Origin: Betaproteobacteria bacterium
Lineage (GTDB): Bacteria; Pseudomonadota; Gammaproteobacteria; Burkholderiales; Casimicrobiaceae
Length of the DNA: 64,000 nt
Assembly: GCA_016717855.1 (NCBI GenBank)
Contig: JADKEV010000011.1
Span: 62,001-126,000, forward strand
Reading direction: 5' to 3'
The notes under the pieces are model-generated. The model had not been told where the DNA came from and did no database searches. It worked only from the letters and a program-made list of their open reading frames with translations. Numbering within the stretch: the first letter of the stretch is position 1; each line of letters opens with the position of its first letter. The translations under genes were made by a program, and so were the position numbers. Shown piece by piece: positions 45,574 to 54,812 of the stretch.

Positions 45574-46830
45574 CTACCCGCCCGCGATCGTGAACAGTTC
45601 CTGCGGCTCGCGGATGCCCCGCAGCGTGTGGAATCCCAGCGAGACCAGGTTGTCGCCGCAACCCGCCGCCGCGGCGCGGAAGCTCTGCGACACCAGCACC
45701 CGGCGCTGCAGCGGCCGGCACATGCCCTCGATGCGGCTCGCCTCGTTCACCGTCGATCCCACGACTGTGAAATCGAGGCGCTCGCTCGCGCCGATGTTTC
45801 CGTAGAGCACCTCGCCCAGGTGCAGCGCGACGCCGAATTCGAGCGTCTTCCGGCCGGCGGCGCGGCGCTCGGCGTTGAAGCGCGGGAAGAAGTCGAGCAA
45901 CTGCCGCGCGGCGGCCAGCGCGTCCGCGCATACCGCCTGCGAGTCACGTGCCGCGAGGTCGAAGGTCGCGAGGAAGCCGTCGCCGAGGAACTTCAGGATC
46001 TGGCCGCGATGGTCGAGGACCGGCCGCGCCATCGCTTCGAGATACGCGTCGAGGATCTCGACCAGTTCCTCCTGCGGCACCCGGCTCGCGACGCTCGAGA
46101 AGCCGCGCAGATCGCAAAACCAGATGACGGCCTGGATCCGCTGCACAGAGTGCCGGTCGATCCTGCCGGTGAGCACCTGGCCGCCGGCGTCGGCGCCGAG
46201 ATACGTTTCCAGCAGCGTGCGGGCGACATCCAGCGTCGAGCGCGACTTCACCGCGAGCGCGAGGCAGGGCAGCGCTTCGCCCACCTGCCGCAGGTGCTCT
46301 TCAGCAAAGCCGTCGGGCACGTCGGTTGCGGCGGAGAAGAAGATGCCTTGCAGCGGATCCGGGTGCTCGAGATCGGCCGCGCTGTCCGCTCCGTGCGGCG
46401 CCAGCGGGGCGCCGCCATCGAAGCGCAGAAGGCGCGCGACGTAATCGGTCATCCCGGCCTCGCGCAGGTCCGCAAGCAACGGGAAGTCATCCGGAGCGCC
46501 GGTGTCGAGGCGGCGGCGCAACCTCGTCTCGCCGGTGCGGCGCAGCAGATAGATCGGGCTGCGCAGGTACGCCTGGCTCTCCTCGTCGTTGCGCCGGCGC
46601 GGGAATTCGCCGGTCTGCATGCCCTCGGGACGCCAGATGTAGCTGCGCGCGCCGTGGCGCGGATGCAGCGTCCCGAGCAGCATGCTGAATCGGCGTGCCG
46701 GAAATCCGGCCTCCACCACGCGGCGGCAGAACCCGTCGACCTGCTCTTCGAGCGGCAGGCCCTGGAGCCCGCGGTCGACGAGCCATTCGGCGAAGCCCGT
46801 GAGATCGAGACTGGGTGGATCGCTTGTCAT
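45574..46830 (-). CDS. class III adenylate/guanylate cyclase
   Basis: A 418-residue cytoplasmic protein. Residues 1-200 form an unrecognised N-terminal sensory region containing RSYIWRPEGMQTGEFPRR. The cyclase domain begins near residue 232: IWFCDLRGFSSVASRVPQEE (metal Asp240), KFLGDGFLATFD (Asp284) and LDFTVVGSTVNEASRIEGMC. No membrane span is visible. The ATG at 46830 has no RBS. An alternative ATG at 46965 has GAGG at good spacing and would add 45 residues containing a run of nine C bases (46882-46890). It is one of three cyclases in the window. Confidence 0.88.
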   Translation of the reverse strand: MTSDPPSLDLTGFAEWLVDRGLQGLPLEEQVDGFCRRVVEAGFPARRFSMLLGTLHPRHGARSYIWRPEGMQTGEFPRRRNDEESQAYLRSPIYLLRRTGETRLRRRLDTGAPDDFPLLADLREAGMTDYVARLLRFDGGAPLAPHGADSAADLEHPDPLQGIFFSAATDVPDGFAEEHLRQVGEALPCLALAVKSRSTLDVARTLLETYLGADAGGQVLTGRIDRHSVQRIQAVIWFCDLRGFSSVASRVPQEELVEILDAYLEAMARPVLDHRGQILKFLGDGFLATFDLAARDSQAVCADALAAARQLLDFFPRFNAERRAAGRKTLEFGVALHLGEVLYGNIGASERLDFTVVGSTVNEASRIEGMCRPLQRRVLVSQSFRAAAAGCGDNLVSLGFHTLRGIREPQELFTIAGG

Positions 46831-46881
46831 GGCCGCGTGGCCCGGATGGTGCGGGATCGGCCCCAGGGAAGATGCCCAGCT

Positions 46882-46890
46882 GGGGGGGGG
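46882..46890 (-). other. nine-base C tract in the cyclase leader
   Basis: A run of nine G on the plus strand (nine C on the coding strand), the longest homopolymer seen in the window. It lies 51 bp upstream of the cyclase ATG at 46830, in frame within the possible longer start at 46965, where it reads Pro-Pro-Pro. Length change would turn the longer form off. The rest of the gap 46831-47251 shows no other gene. Confidence 0.6.
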
Positions 46891-47251
46891 CCTCGGGACG
46901 CCGGTCCGAGTCGGCAGGCTGCGCCGGGGCGTCGCTGTTTCCGTGGGTGCCGCCGCGGAGATCATCGCTTTGCCTCTTGTACGATGCTGGAGTGCATTCA
47001 GCCGATATTCCAGTGCCGGACGCTTGTCAACCGGGCCTGCGACCGGGTATGAAACTCGCCCTTGACCGAGGTGAAGCAGCCGAGGATGCTCGGCGTTGCC
47101 CGGACGTTGTGCGATTGGATTTCCTCTCCCCTTCCGTCCCTGTACGCACAATTCTCATGCTGCAGGAGTAGACTGCCCTAGCGTCAGGAGACAACCGCTT
47201 GGTATAGCCGGGTGACGTTTCCGGGTACTTCGATGGACAGGGGAGGAAGTC

Positions 47252-49378
47252 ATGAAGAGGATCTTCAATGCCGTTTCCTGCGCGCTCCTTGTTTGCTTTG
47301 CGCCGCTAGTGTTCGCCTGCTCGAGATCGGTCCGGTTTTCTTGAGAGCAAGGCTGACAATTCGCCAGTAACCGGGGTGGTGAACGTGACCTTCTCCCTTT
47401 TTGGCGCGTCGATCGGCGGCCTTTCGCTCTGGAGCGAAACGCAGACCGTGACGGTCACCAAGGTGCGGGGGGCCCTGTCCTCGCCCCTTGGCGCGTCCAA
47501 CGCTTTCGCGCGATCAGGGCGGGCAGCGCAGACGCGCTGTCGGCGAGCGCCACGGTGCCGGTCTCCAGGTGGTGGGAACACTGGCGGGAGCCGCGCCATG
47601 GTCGACCGTTGGAGGCCCGACGCAGCAGGCCATCAATCAGCCTACCTGTGACCGGGGTCGCGCCCACGGCCTCGTCCTGACGGCCCCCGCGGTCGGTGAC
47701 GTCGTCAAGGTGTCGTCGCCGGGCACTGGCGGATGGACGATTGCGCCCGGAGCGGGACAGACGATCGTGGGTGGCAATGTGACGCTCGGCATCCCGGGCT
47801 ATACCTGGACATCACGGGACAGCGCGAGGAACTGGCTCTCGATCGCCTCATCGGCGGACGGTAGGAAGCTGGTTGCCGTGGATTACGGCGGCCAGCTCTA
47901 CACGTCGGTCGACAGCGGCTACACATGGACTCCCCGCGACAGCGCCAGGACGTGGTGGTCGGTCGCATCGTCGGCCGACGGCGCCAAGCTGGTGGCGGTG
48001 GTGGATACGGGCCAGATTTACACGTCGACCAACAGCGGGGCAAGCTGGACGCCGCGCGAGAGCGCCAGAGCCTGGCGGTCGGTTGCGTCGTCGGCCGACG
48101 GCACCAGGCTCGCAGCCGTCGCGTATGGCGGTCTGATCTCCGTCGACCACAGAGGCGGTCCTGGCAATCGAACGCGTCGTCGGCCGATGGCACGAAATTG
48201 GTGGCGCTGGTGCAGGGCGGCCAGATCTACACATCCACGGATAGCGGCGTAACCTGCGCGCACAGCGTCCCGGCGCGGTCGCCTCTTCGGGACGGGCCGG
48301 CGCTTGCGGTAGCCATGGTCGGCGGGATCACCCACCACAGTGGCGTAACCGGTCAGAGGCCGCTTCTTCCCAACGGCTGCGGAGGGTCCAGCTTGTCGCG
48401 GTGGTATCGGGCGGCCAGATCTACACATCGGCCGACGGCGGCGCGACCTGGGCAGAGTCCGATACGCTGCGCGACTGGCGGTCAGTCGCCTCGTCGGCGG
48501 ACGGCTCGAAGCTGGCGGGTGTTGGGGGATTGGTGGGTCCGTCTGGACCCGCGCAGTACGCGAGTTCGATTGCATCGTCTGCCGATGGCAGAACGCTTGT
48601 GGCCTGCGTAGTAGAGGGTCCAATCTACGTGTCGACGGACAGCGGCGTCTCCTGGACAGCGCGTGAAACCAACAGAACCTGGAGTGCGGTCACTTCATCG
48701 GCGGATGGCACCAGACTGGCCGCGGTAGTGCAGGGTGGCCAGATCTATACCTCCAGCGACAGCGGTACAACCTGGACGGCGAGAGACACCGCGCGAGGGT
48801 GGCAGTCGATTGCCTCGTCAGCGGATGGCCTCAGCCTCTGGGCACAGACGGAGGGGTGAACTGGTCCTGTCCGGCGGGGGCGGGATTGAACTGGTATGCA
48901 GTAGCGACCTCGGCGGATTTCACGAAACAGGTTGCAGTGATGGCGGTCGCTTACCGGCCATGCGGGGACCCAGGGCGCCCAAATCTATACGTCGGACGAC
49001 AGCGGAACCAGCTGGACTCCCCGGGAAAGCGCAAGAAACTGGTATTCGGTTGCGTCTTCCTCGGATGGCACAAAGCTTGCTGCGGTTGATCAGGGTGCGT
49101 TTGGTAATGGCGGCAGGATCTACACCTCGAAAGACAGCGGCGCGAACTGGACTGCGCGCAGCATACCGGCCGACTGGAAGTCGATTGCCACGTCTGCCGA
49201 CGGGACCAGGCTGACAGCGTCCCATGGTGGTACGCTGCTGTTCCCACCGGGCGCGTACATGTTCACCACGTCCATCACCAGCATCAGCGGCGGACAATTC
49301 GCCGCGGTCGAGTTGGTTTACATTGGCAATGGCCAATGGATGATCGTTAACCAGCAGGGCTCGATCACCACGCCTTGA
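47252..49378 (+). pseudogene. decayed secreted Asp-box (BNR) propeller gene
   Basis: The original start is ATG 47252 with a signal peptide (MKRIFNAVSCALLVCFAPLVFA). Translation then jumps frame repeatedly. VVNVTFSLFGASIGGLSLW (from 47379) and TLGIPGYTWTSRDSARNWL (from 47782) follow. At least eight Asp-box repeats of the form S-x-D-S-G-x-x-W recur every 120-130 bp or so: SVDSGYTW, STNSGASW, STDSGVTC, SADGGATW, STDSGVSW, SSDSGTTW, SDDSGTSW and SKDSGANW. The last frame ends at TGA 49378. Many frameshifts exist, so it cannot be a single error. A sialidase-like propeller structure is inferred. Confidence 0.75.
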
Positions 49379-49460
49379 GTATGCAGTTCGACCCGCGCCC
49401 AAGCTTCTCCGGGGGGGGCGCGGCGGCGTGCGGTGGGAGGCGGCGGGGCAAAGAACGAAC

Positions 49461-49477
49461 GGGCCTGACCCCATTTA
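49461..49477 (-). repeat. second-family repeat half-site (GGGGTCAGGC)
   Basis: AAATGGGGTCAGGCCCG on the minus strand, the consensus half-site of the second repeat family, located 4 bp before the stop of the tartrate dehydratase gene, after the decayed propeller. No other feature is seen in 49379-49481. Confidence 0.55.
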
Positions 49478-49481
49478 GGAA

Positions 49482-50647
49482 TCACTCCGCCAGCGCCCGC
49501 ATTTCCCGATACAGATCCGCCTTGCCTTCGAAGCCGATGCCGGGCAACTCGGGCAGGGTGACGATGCTGTCCTTCACCTTCACCCCGTCGGGAAATCCGC
49601 CGTAGGGCTGGAACAAGTCGGGGTACGACTCGTTGCCGCCCAGTCCCAGGCCGGCGGCGATCATCAGCGACATCTGGTGGCCGCCGTGCGGGATGCAGCG
49701 CGACGGCGACCAGCCGTTCGCCTTCAGCATGTCCAGCGTGCGCAGGTACTCGACCAGCCGTAGGCCAGCGCGCAGTCGAACTGCAGCCAGTCGCGGTCGG
49801 GGCGCATGCCGCCGTAGCGGATCAGGTTGCGCGCGTCCTGCATCGAGAACAGGTTCTCGCCGGTCGCCATCGATCCGGCGTAGTGGTTGGCGAGTTCCGC
49901 CTGCAGCGCGTAGTCGAGCGGGTCGCCCGCTTCCTCGTACCAGAACAGGTCGTAGTCGGAGAGCGCCTTCGCGTATGCGATGGCCGTCGGCAGGTCGAAG
50001 CGGCCGTTGGCGTCGACCGCCAGCTTCTGCCCGGGGCCGAGCAGCTTCAGCACCGCCTCGATCCGCTTCCGGTCCTCGGTGAGCGACGCGCCGCCGATCT
50101 TCTTCTTGACCACCGAATAGCCGCGGTCGAGGTAGCTCTGCATTTCGCGGGTCAGGCCTTCGATGCCCTGCCCCGGCCAGTAGTAGCCGCCGGCGGCGTA
50201 GACGAACACGTTGCGGTTGGGCGTCCCGTTGCCGTAGCGCTCGGCGAGCAACTGGAACAAGGGCTTGCCCGCGATCTTGGCGGTCGCGTCCCAGATCGCC
50301 ATGTCCAGCGTGCCGACGGCGACCGAGCGCTCGCCGTGGCCACCGGGCTTTTCGTTGGTCATCATCGTCGCCCACGCCTTGTGCGGGTCGAGGTTCTCGC
50401 CCGTCGCGTCGAGGAGGCTCGCCGGGTCGGCCTCGAGCAGGCGCGGCCGGAAGCGTTCGCGGATCAGCGCGCCCTGGCCGTAGCGGCCGTTGGAATTGAA
50501 GCCGTAGCCGACGACGCGCTTGCCGTCCCGGATCACGTCGGTGACCACGGCGACCAGGCTCAGCGTCATCTTGGAGAAATCGATGTAGGCGTTGCGGATG
50601 TCCGACTTGATCGGCTTGGTTTCTTCGCGGATGTCGAGGATCTTCAT
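49482..50647 (-). CDS. tarD: D(-)-tartrate dehydratase, one frameshift
   Basis: An enolase-superfamily enzyme that dehydrates D(-)-tartrate to oxaloacetate. The protein begins MKILDIREETKPIKSDIRNAYIDFSKMT and contains YGFNSNGRYGQ, MTNEKPGGHGERSVAVGT, the base VVKKKIGG, VDANGRFDL (metal Asp) and the ending GGHQMSLMIAAGLGLGGNESYPDLFQPYGGF, all hallmarks of TarD. Near 49759 the frame breaks: CALAYGW continues one frame over at LVEYLRTLDMLKANGWSPSRCIPHGG. One added C restores 388 residues, the expected length. It ends the DapA-like/Bug/SDR/TarD operon. Confidence 0.88.
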
Positions 50648-50680
50648 GTTGTCGTGTGGTGCCGGGTGAGCGCTGCTTGA

Positions 50681-51409
50681 TTAACGGAAGAGCGACGAGC
50701 CGCCGCAGATTTGTATGTCCTGGCCGGTGATCGCCGCGGCGTCGGCCGAGAGCAGGAAGGCGGTCAGCGCGGCGATTTCATCCGGCCGGATCAGCCGGCC
50801 CAGCGGCGGCACTTTCGGCCTTGCGGACTGCCGCGCCGGATCGGCCAGCATCGCCGTCTGCGTGGCGGCCGGCGAGACGACGTTGACAGTCACGCCGTCG
50901 GCGACGGCTTCGGCCGCCCAGCTCTTCGCCAGCGCGATCAGCGCCGCCTTGGTCGCCGCGTACTGGCTGCGCCCGGCCAGCCCTTGCGCGACGCGGCTGC
51001 CCAGCAGCACGACGCGGCCACGACCCGCCGCCATCATCGCTGGCACGGCGACGTTGGCGATCACGGTCGCCGCGCCGACATGGAGCCGCCACATCAGCGC
51101 GCCGTCGCCGTCATCCAGCTTGCCCAGCGCGCCCACCCGCAGCACGCCCGCCGCGTGGACGAATGCATCGACGGCGCCGGCTGCGCACAACGTGGAGGTC
51201 GCAGCGGCGGTCGCCGCGGCATCCGTCAGGTCGACGCGCACCGGCGCGAACGCCGGCTGCGTCAGCAAGGGCGGCGCGACGTCGAAACCGGTGACCCGCC
51301 AGCCATCGTCCAGCAGCCGCCCGGCGATCGCCATGCCGATGCCCGAACTGCTGCCGGTGACCAGCGCCCGCCGTTGCCGCCCGCCCTCGTTGTCGTGCTC
51401 AGTTGGCAC
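50681..51409 (-). CDS. SDR family oxidoreductase
   Basis: A 242-residue SDR. The NAD-binding motif TGSSSGIG is near residue 18, NAG is replaced by HAAG at about 90, and the catalytic residues are Ser in LLGSRV and Tyr/Lys in SQYAATKAALIAL. It overlaps the Bug protein gene by 11 bp and precedes the tartrate dehydratase by 33 bp. It probably oxidises a hydroxy acid in the same pathway; the substrate is unknown. Confidence 0.87.
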   Translation of the reverse strand: MPTEHDNEGGRQRRALVTGSSSGIGMAIAGRLLDDGWRVTGFDVAPPLLTQPAFAPVRVDLTDAAATAAATSTLCAAGAVDAFVHAAGVLRVGALGKLDDGDGALMWRLHVGAATVIANVAVPAMMAAGRGRVVLLGSRVAQGLAGRSQYAATKAALIALAKSWAAEAVADGVTVNVVSPAATQTAMLADPARQSARPKVPPLGRLIRPDEIAALTAFLLSADAAAITGQDIQICGGSSLFR

Positions 51410-52364
51410 GAATGTTCGCTTCGGTGACCAGTTTCTGCGAACGCGCCATGTCCTCGCGCTGGAAGCGCACGAAGTCGTCGATCGATCCCGGCGTGAGCAG
51501 CAGGCCCTGCGGTTCGAGCTTCTCGCGCATCTCGCCGGCGAGCGCCTTGTTCGATTCGGCGTTCAGCTTCTGCGCGATCTCGAGCGGCAGCTTGGCCGGG
51601 CCCCAGAGCCCGTACCAGCTATAGAACTCGTAGCCGGGGACCGACTCGGAGACCGCCGGCACGTTCGGCATCGACGGCAGCCTGTTCTTGGAGGTGACGG
51701 CGACTACTTTCAACAAGTTGGCCTTCGCGTGTTGCGCCGATCCAAGAATGGGATCGATGAAACCATCGATGCGCCCGCCGAGCAGGTCCTGGTAGGCGGG
51801 GGCCGAACCCTTGTACGGGACGACCAGGTAGTCGAAGCCGCCGGCGCGCTTGAGCAGTTCGGTCGACAGGTGTCCCGCCGAGCCGGTCGAGCCGACGGCG
51901 AACGACAACTTGCCCGGATTCGCCTTGGCATAGGCAACCAAGCCCTTGACGTCGGTGGCCGGCACGTGATTGCCGATCGCGACCGCCAGCGGCGCCATGG
52001 CGATCAGCGCGACCGGCTGGAAGTCCTTGACCACGTCGAACGGCGGCGTCTTCATCGTCATCGGGCTGATGGTGAACGTCGACGCCGTGAACAGCAGCGT
52101 GTAGCCGTCGGGCGCCGCCTTGGCGACCGCGTCGGCGCCGATCAGGCCGTTGCCGCCGGGACGGCTGTCCACGACGAACGACTGCCCGGTCTGTTCCGAG
52201 AGCTTCTGCGCGAGCATGCGCCCGATCGTGTCCAGCGTGCCGCCGGGCGGGAAGGGGATGATGACCCGGACCGGCTTGTTCGGATAGCCCTGTGCCCATG
52301 ATGTTCCGATCGCCGCGCACAGCGCGGCGGCAGCGAGGGTGCGAATCCAGTTTCTGCATTGCAT
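51399..52364 (-). CDS. tripartite tricarboxylate transporter substrate-binding protein (Bug family)
   Basis: A 321-residue periplasmic protein. The signal peptide covers about residues 1-25 (ending TSWAQ). The fold is recognisable by YPNKPVRVIIPFPPGGTLDTIGRMLAQKL and GGNGLIGADAVAKAAPDGYTLL. Bug proteins bind carboxylates in the periplasm. The matching membrane subunits (TctA/TctB) are not in the window. It sits between DapA-like and SDR genes in the tartrate-dehydratase operon, so it may bind a tartrate-like acid (inference). Confidence 0.92.
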   Translation of the reverse strand: MQCRNWIRTLAAAALCAAIGTSWAQGYPNKPVRVIIPFPPGGTLDTIGRMLAQKLSEQTGQSFVVDSRPGGNGLIGADAVAKAAPDGYTLLFTASTFTISPMTMKTPPFDVVKDFQPVALIAMAPLAVAIGNHVPATDVKGLVAYAKANPGKLSFAVGSTGSAGHLSTELLKRAGGFDYLVVPYKGSAPAYQDLLGGRIDGFIDPILGSAQHAKANLLKVVAVTSKNRLPSMPNVPAVSESVPGYEFYSWYGLWGPAKLPLEIAQKLNAESNKALAGEMREKLEPQGLLLTPGSIDDFVRFQREDMARSQKLVTEANIRAN

Positions 52365-52404
52365 TTTTCGTCTCCTTGGTGAATGAACTGCGTTGCTTCG
52401 TTGC

Positions 52405-53337
52405 CTAGCGCTTGAGCAGCCCGGCGTTCGCCACCGCCGCGCGCAGCGCCTGCATCTCCGCCTCGGTTGGCGCTTCGGTCGGCGGCCGGACGGTCGGCGC
52501 GTCGATGACGCCGGCCAGGTACATCCCCGCTTTCATCCGCGCATGCGCTTCGCCGGTGGGCTCGCCACCGCCGTAGACCGCGTCCTTGAGCGGCGTGATC
52601 ACGTCCTGGATCTGCATCGCGCGCTTCAGGTCACCGGCCTTGACTGCCTCCCACAGGTCGCTGATCAGCGCCGGAATGAACGTGGCGAAGCCGACCAGCG
52701 CGCCGTCGATGCCTTGCACCATCGAGGCCAGCAGGTACTCGTCGTGGCAGGTCAGGATCGCCTTCGACGGGTCGGCGCCGCGGATCGCGCGGATGTCGGC
52801 GGCGTAGCGGTTCATGTCGCGCTGGCCGACCTTGAACGCCTGGACCGCGGGCATCTGCGCGAGTTGCGCGAGGGTTGCCGACGAGTACGACGCGCGGGTC
52901 CACGCGGGGTACACGTGTGCGACCAGGTCGAGGCCGATCTCGGCGATCGCCTCGAAGTACTCGGTGACATGGCCCGGCCGGAAACCGAAGCGCAGCCAGT
53001 GGTGCGGCGGCATCACGTCCAGCGCCTGGGCGCCCGCCGCCTGCGCCAGCCGCGCATGCTCCTGCGCATCGCGCAGGCCTTCGCAGACGATGGACGAAAT
53101 GACCGGCAGCCGCCCCTTCAATTCGTCGGCGACGATGCGCGTGACTTCGGCGCGCTCCGCTGGCTGCAGCGAGAACACTTCGCCCGTATGGCCGTTGGTC
53201 ATCACCGCGACCACGCCCGGCTGGGTGGCCAGCCATGAGGCGAGCCGCCGCAGCGCCGGCTCGTCGATCCGGTAGTCGGGGGTGAACGGGCAGGCGATCG
53301 CGGGAACGATTCCGCGATAATTCTGGATGGTCGGCAC
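52405..53337 (-). CDS. dihydrodipicolinate synthase family aldolase/dehydratase
   Basis: A 310-residue TIM-barrel protein of the DapA/NAL family. GIVPAIACPFTPDYRIDEPALRRLASWL, then NGHTGEVFSLQPAERAEV (the G-x-x-G-E motif) and AFKVGQRDMNRY with the Schiff-base Lys are visible. Enzymes of this family include 2-keto-3-deoxy-sugar-acid aldolases and 5-keto-4-deoxy-glucarate dehydratases. It is the first gene of the tartrate-dehydratase operon and is divergent from the LysR gene at 53467. A role on a hydroxy dicarboxylate is likely, but the exact reaction is unknown. Confidence 0.88.
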   Translation of the reverse strand: MPTIQNYRGIVPAIACPFTPDYRIDEPALRRLASWLATQPGVVAVMTNGHTGEVFSLQPAERAEVTRIVADELKGRLPVISSIVCEGLRDAQEHARLAQAAGAQALDVMPPHHWLRFGFRPGHVTEYFEAIAEIGLDLVAHVYPAWTRASYSSATLAQLAQMPAVQAFKVGQRDMNRYAADIRAIRGADPSKAILTCHDEYLLASMVQGIDGALVGFATFIPALISDLWEAVKAGDLKRAMQIQDVITPLKDAVYGGGEPTGEAHARMKAGMYLAGVIDAPTVRPPTEAPTEAEMQALRAAVANAGLLKR

Positions 53338-53432
53338 GGCTGGTCTCCTGTGGTTGCTATGCGTGTACGGGCGGCAGGAGCATGATCCGCAAATCCGGCG
53401 CGCTTTGCCAATGCCTGTTTTCTATGCTTTCA

Positions 53433-53445
53433 TGCTTTCAAAGCA
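53433..53445. promoter_or_regulatory. candidate LysR operator (T-N11-A) upstream of both divergent units
   Basis: TGCTTTCAAAGCA is a perfect palindrome (6-bp arms around C) and exactly fits the T-N11-A pattern of LysR boxes. It is 21 bp upstream of the LysR start and 95 bp upstream of the DapA-like gene start, in their 129-bp shared gap. A direct repeat ATGCTTT (53424-53430 and 53432-53438) overlaps it. It very likely marks the site bound by the divergent LysR regulator. Confidence 0.6.
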
Positions 53446-53466
53446 CTGCCCCAAGCGGAGTCCAGG

Positions 53467-54381
53467 ATGACGATGAACCTCTCATGGCTCGAAGACTTTC
53501 TCGCCGTCGCGGAGAGCGGGAATTTTTCGCGCGCGGCCGAGCAGCGCCACATGACGCAGCCCGCGTTCAGCCGGCGCATCCGCGCGCTCGAGGAATGGCT
53601 GGGCGTGCCGCTGTTCGATCGCGGCAGCCATCCGGTCACGCTGACCGAGACCGGCCAGTGGTTGCGCACCAGCGCGCAGGAAGTGCTCACCCGCGTCGCG
53701 CGCCTGCCGGACGAGGCGCGGACGGTCGCCGATGCAAGTTCCGCGACGCTGCGCTTCGCGGCTACGCACGCGTTGTCGCTGACGTTCCTGCCGACGTGGC
53801 TGCGCAGCCTCGAGTCGCGCGTCGCGATCGGGCCGATCCAGCTGGTGTCGGACGTCGCCGCGAACTGCGAAGCGCTGATGGTCCAGGGCCGCGTGCAATT
53901 CCTGCTGTGTCATGCGCATCCGCTGGCGCCCGGGCGGCTGGTCGCGGAGGGCTTTGTCTCCACCGCGATCGGCGCCGACACGCTCTTGCCGGTGTGCGCG
54001 CCGGCGCGGGCGGGCAAGCCGCGCTTTCCCCTGGTGAAGGGCGCCGCGAAGATCCCGCTGCTCGCCTACAGCGCGGAATCGGGGCTGGGAAGGGTGGTCA
54101 GGGCGCTGCGCGCCGAAGCGCTGGACAAGCTCGAAGCGGAGCCGGTGTTCACCGCGCATCTGGCCACGCTGTTGAAGGCAATGGCGCTGGAAGGCCGCGG
54201 CGTCGCGTGGCTGCCGCGAAGCCTGATCGAGGACGAGTTGCGCGAGCGGCGGCTGGTCGAAGCCGGCCCGGCCACCTGGCGCATCCCGATCGAGATCCGG
54301 CTGTTCCGCCGCCAGGCGGCCGAGTTGCCCGCCGCCGAGGCGCTGTGGCGGGCCGCGGGGGGCGAACAGGCCGGCGCTTGA
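53467..54381 (+). CDS. LysR family transcriptional regulator
   Basis: A 304-residue LysR regulator. The wHTH is WLEDFLAVAESGNFSRAAEQRHMTQPAFSRRIRALEEWLGVPLFDRG (residues 6-52), followed by a linker and effector-binding domain. It is divergent from the DapA-like/Bug/SDR/TarD operon and shares its 129-bp control region, which contains a good LysR box, so it likely regulates that operon in response to a hydroxy acid. A start at 53473 is also possible. Confidence 0.9.
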   Translation: MTMNLSWLEDFLAVAESGNFSRAAEQRHMTQPAFSRRIRALEEWLGVPLFDRGSHPVTLTETGQWLRTSAQEVLTRVARLPDEARTVADASSATLRFAATHALSLTFLPTWLRSLESRVAIGPIQLVSDVAANCEALMVQGRVQFLLCHAHPLAPGRLVAEGFVSTAIGADTLLPVCAPARAGKPRFPLVKGAAKIPLLAYSAESGLGRVVRALRAEALDKLEAEPVFTAHLATLLKAMALEGRGVAWLPRSLIEDELRERRLVEAGPATWRIPIEIRLFRRQAAELPAAEALWRAAGGEQAGA

Positions 54382-54397
54382 CAGGGTCGGCGTCGAC

Positions 54398-54417
54398 ATG
54401 TGACCATAATGGCACAT
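54398..54417. promoter_or_regulatory. candidate ArsR operator overlapping the arsR start
   Basis: ATGTGACCATAATGGCACAT has outer arms ATGTG/CACAT and an imperfect inner CCAT/ATGG pair, the size and symmetry typical of ArsR-family sites. It ends directly before the ATG at 54418, so bound repressor would block the start, consistent with autoregulation. Confidence 0.5.
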
Positions 54418-54812
54418 ATGACCTCAAGCCCGACCCGGATCGCGACCAGCTCGACGCGGTGTTCTTCGCCCTTGCCTCGGAACCGCGCCGGCGCATCCTC
54501 GACGTGCTCAAGCTGGAGCCCGGCTGCAACGTGAACCGCGTGTGCGCATTCCTGGAGAACGACATCGGCCGCTTCGCGGTGATGAAGCATCTCGCGACGC
54601 TCGAGGCCGCGGGGCTGGTGATCGCCGAGCGCTCCGGCAGGGAGCGCCTGCTCTGGTTCGACCCCACGCCCATCCAATGGATACACGACCGCTGGACGAC
54701 CGAATTCAGCGCCTATTGGGCGACGCGCCTGACCCGATTGAAATTCAGCGCCGAGAGCGCCGAAGTGACCCGCCTCCCCACCCCCGCAAAGAAAGGACGC
54801 CGCCATGCCTGA
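54418..54812 (+). CDS. ArsR family regulator, one frameshift near the 5' end
   Basis: The main frame reads DRDQLDAVFFALASEPRRRILDVLKLEPGCNVNRVCAFLENDIGRFAVMKHLATLEAAGLV, an ArsR-like winged helix. No ATG exists in that frame. The ATG at 54418 reads MTS and then loses frame; adding one base in TCAAGC gives MTSKPDPDRDQ and restores 131 residues. Without repair the only start is GTG 54459. The protein probably represses itself and the following SRPBCC gene, which overlaps it by 8 bp (54805-54812). Confidence 0.78.
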
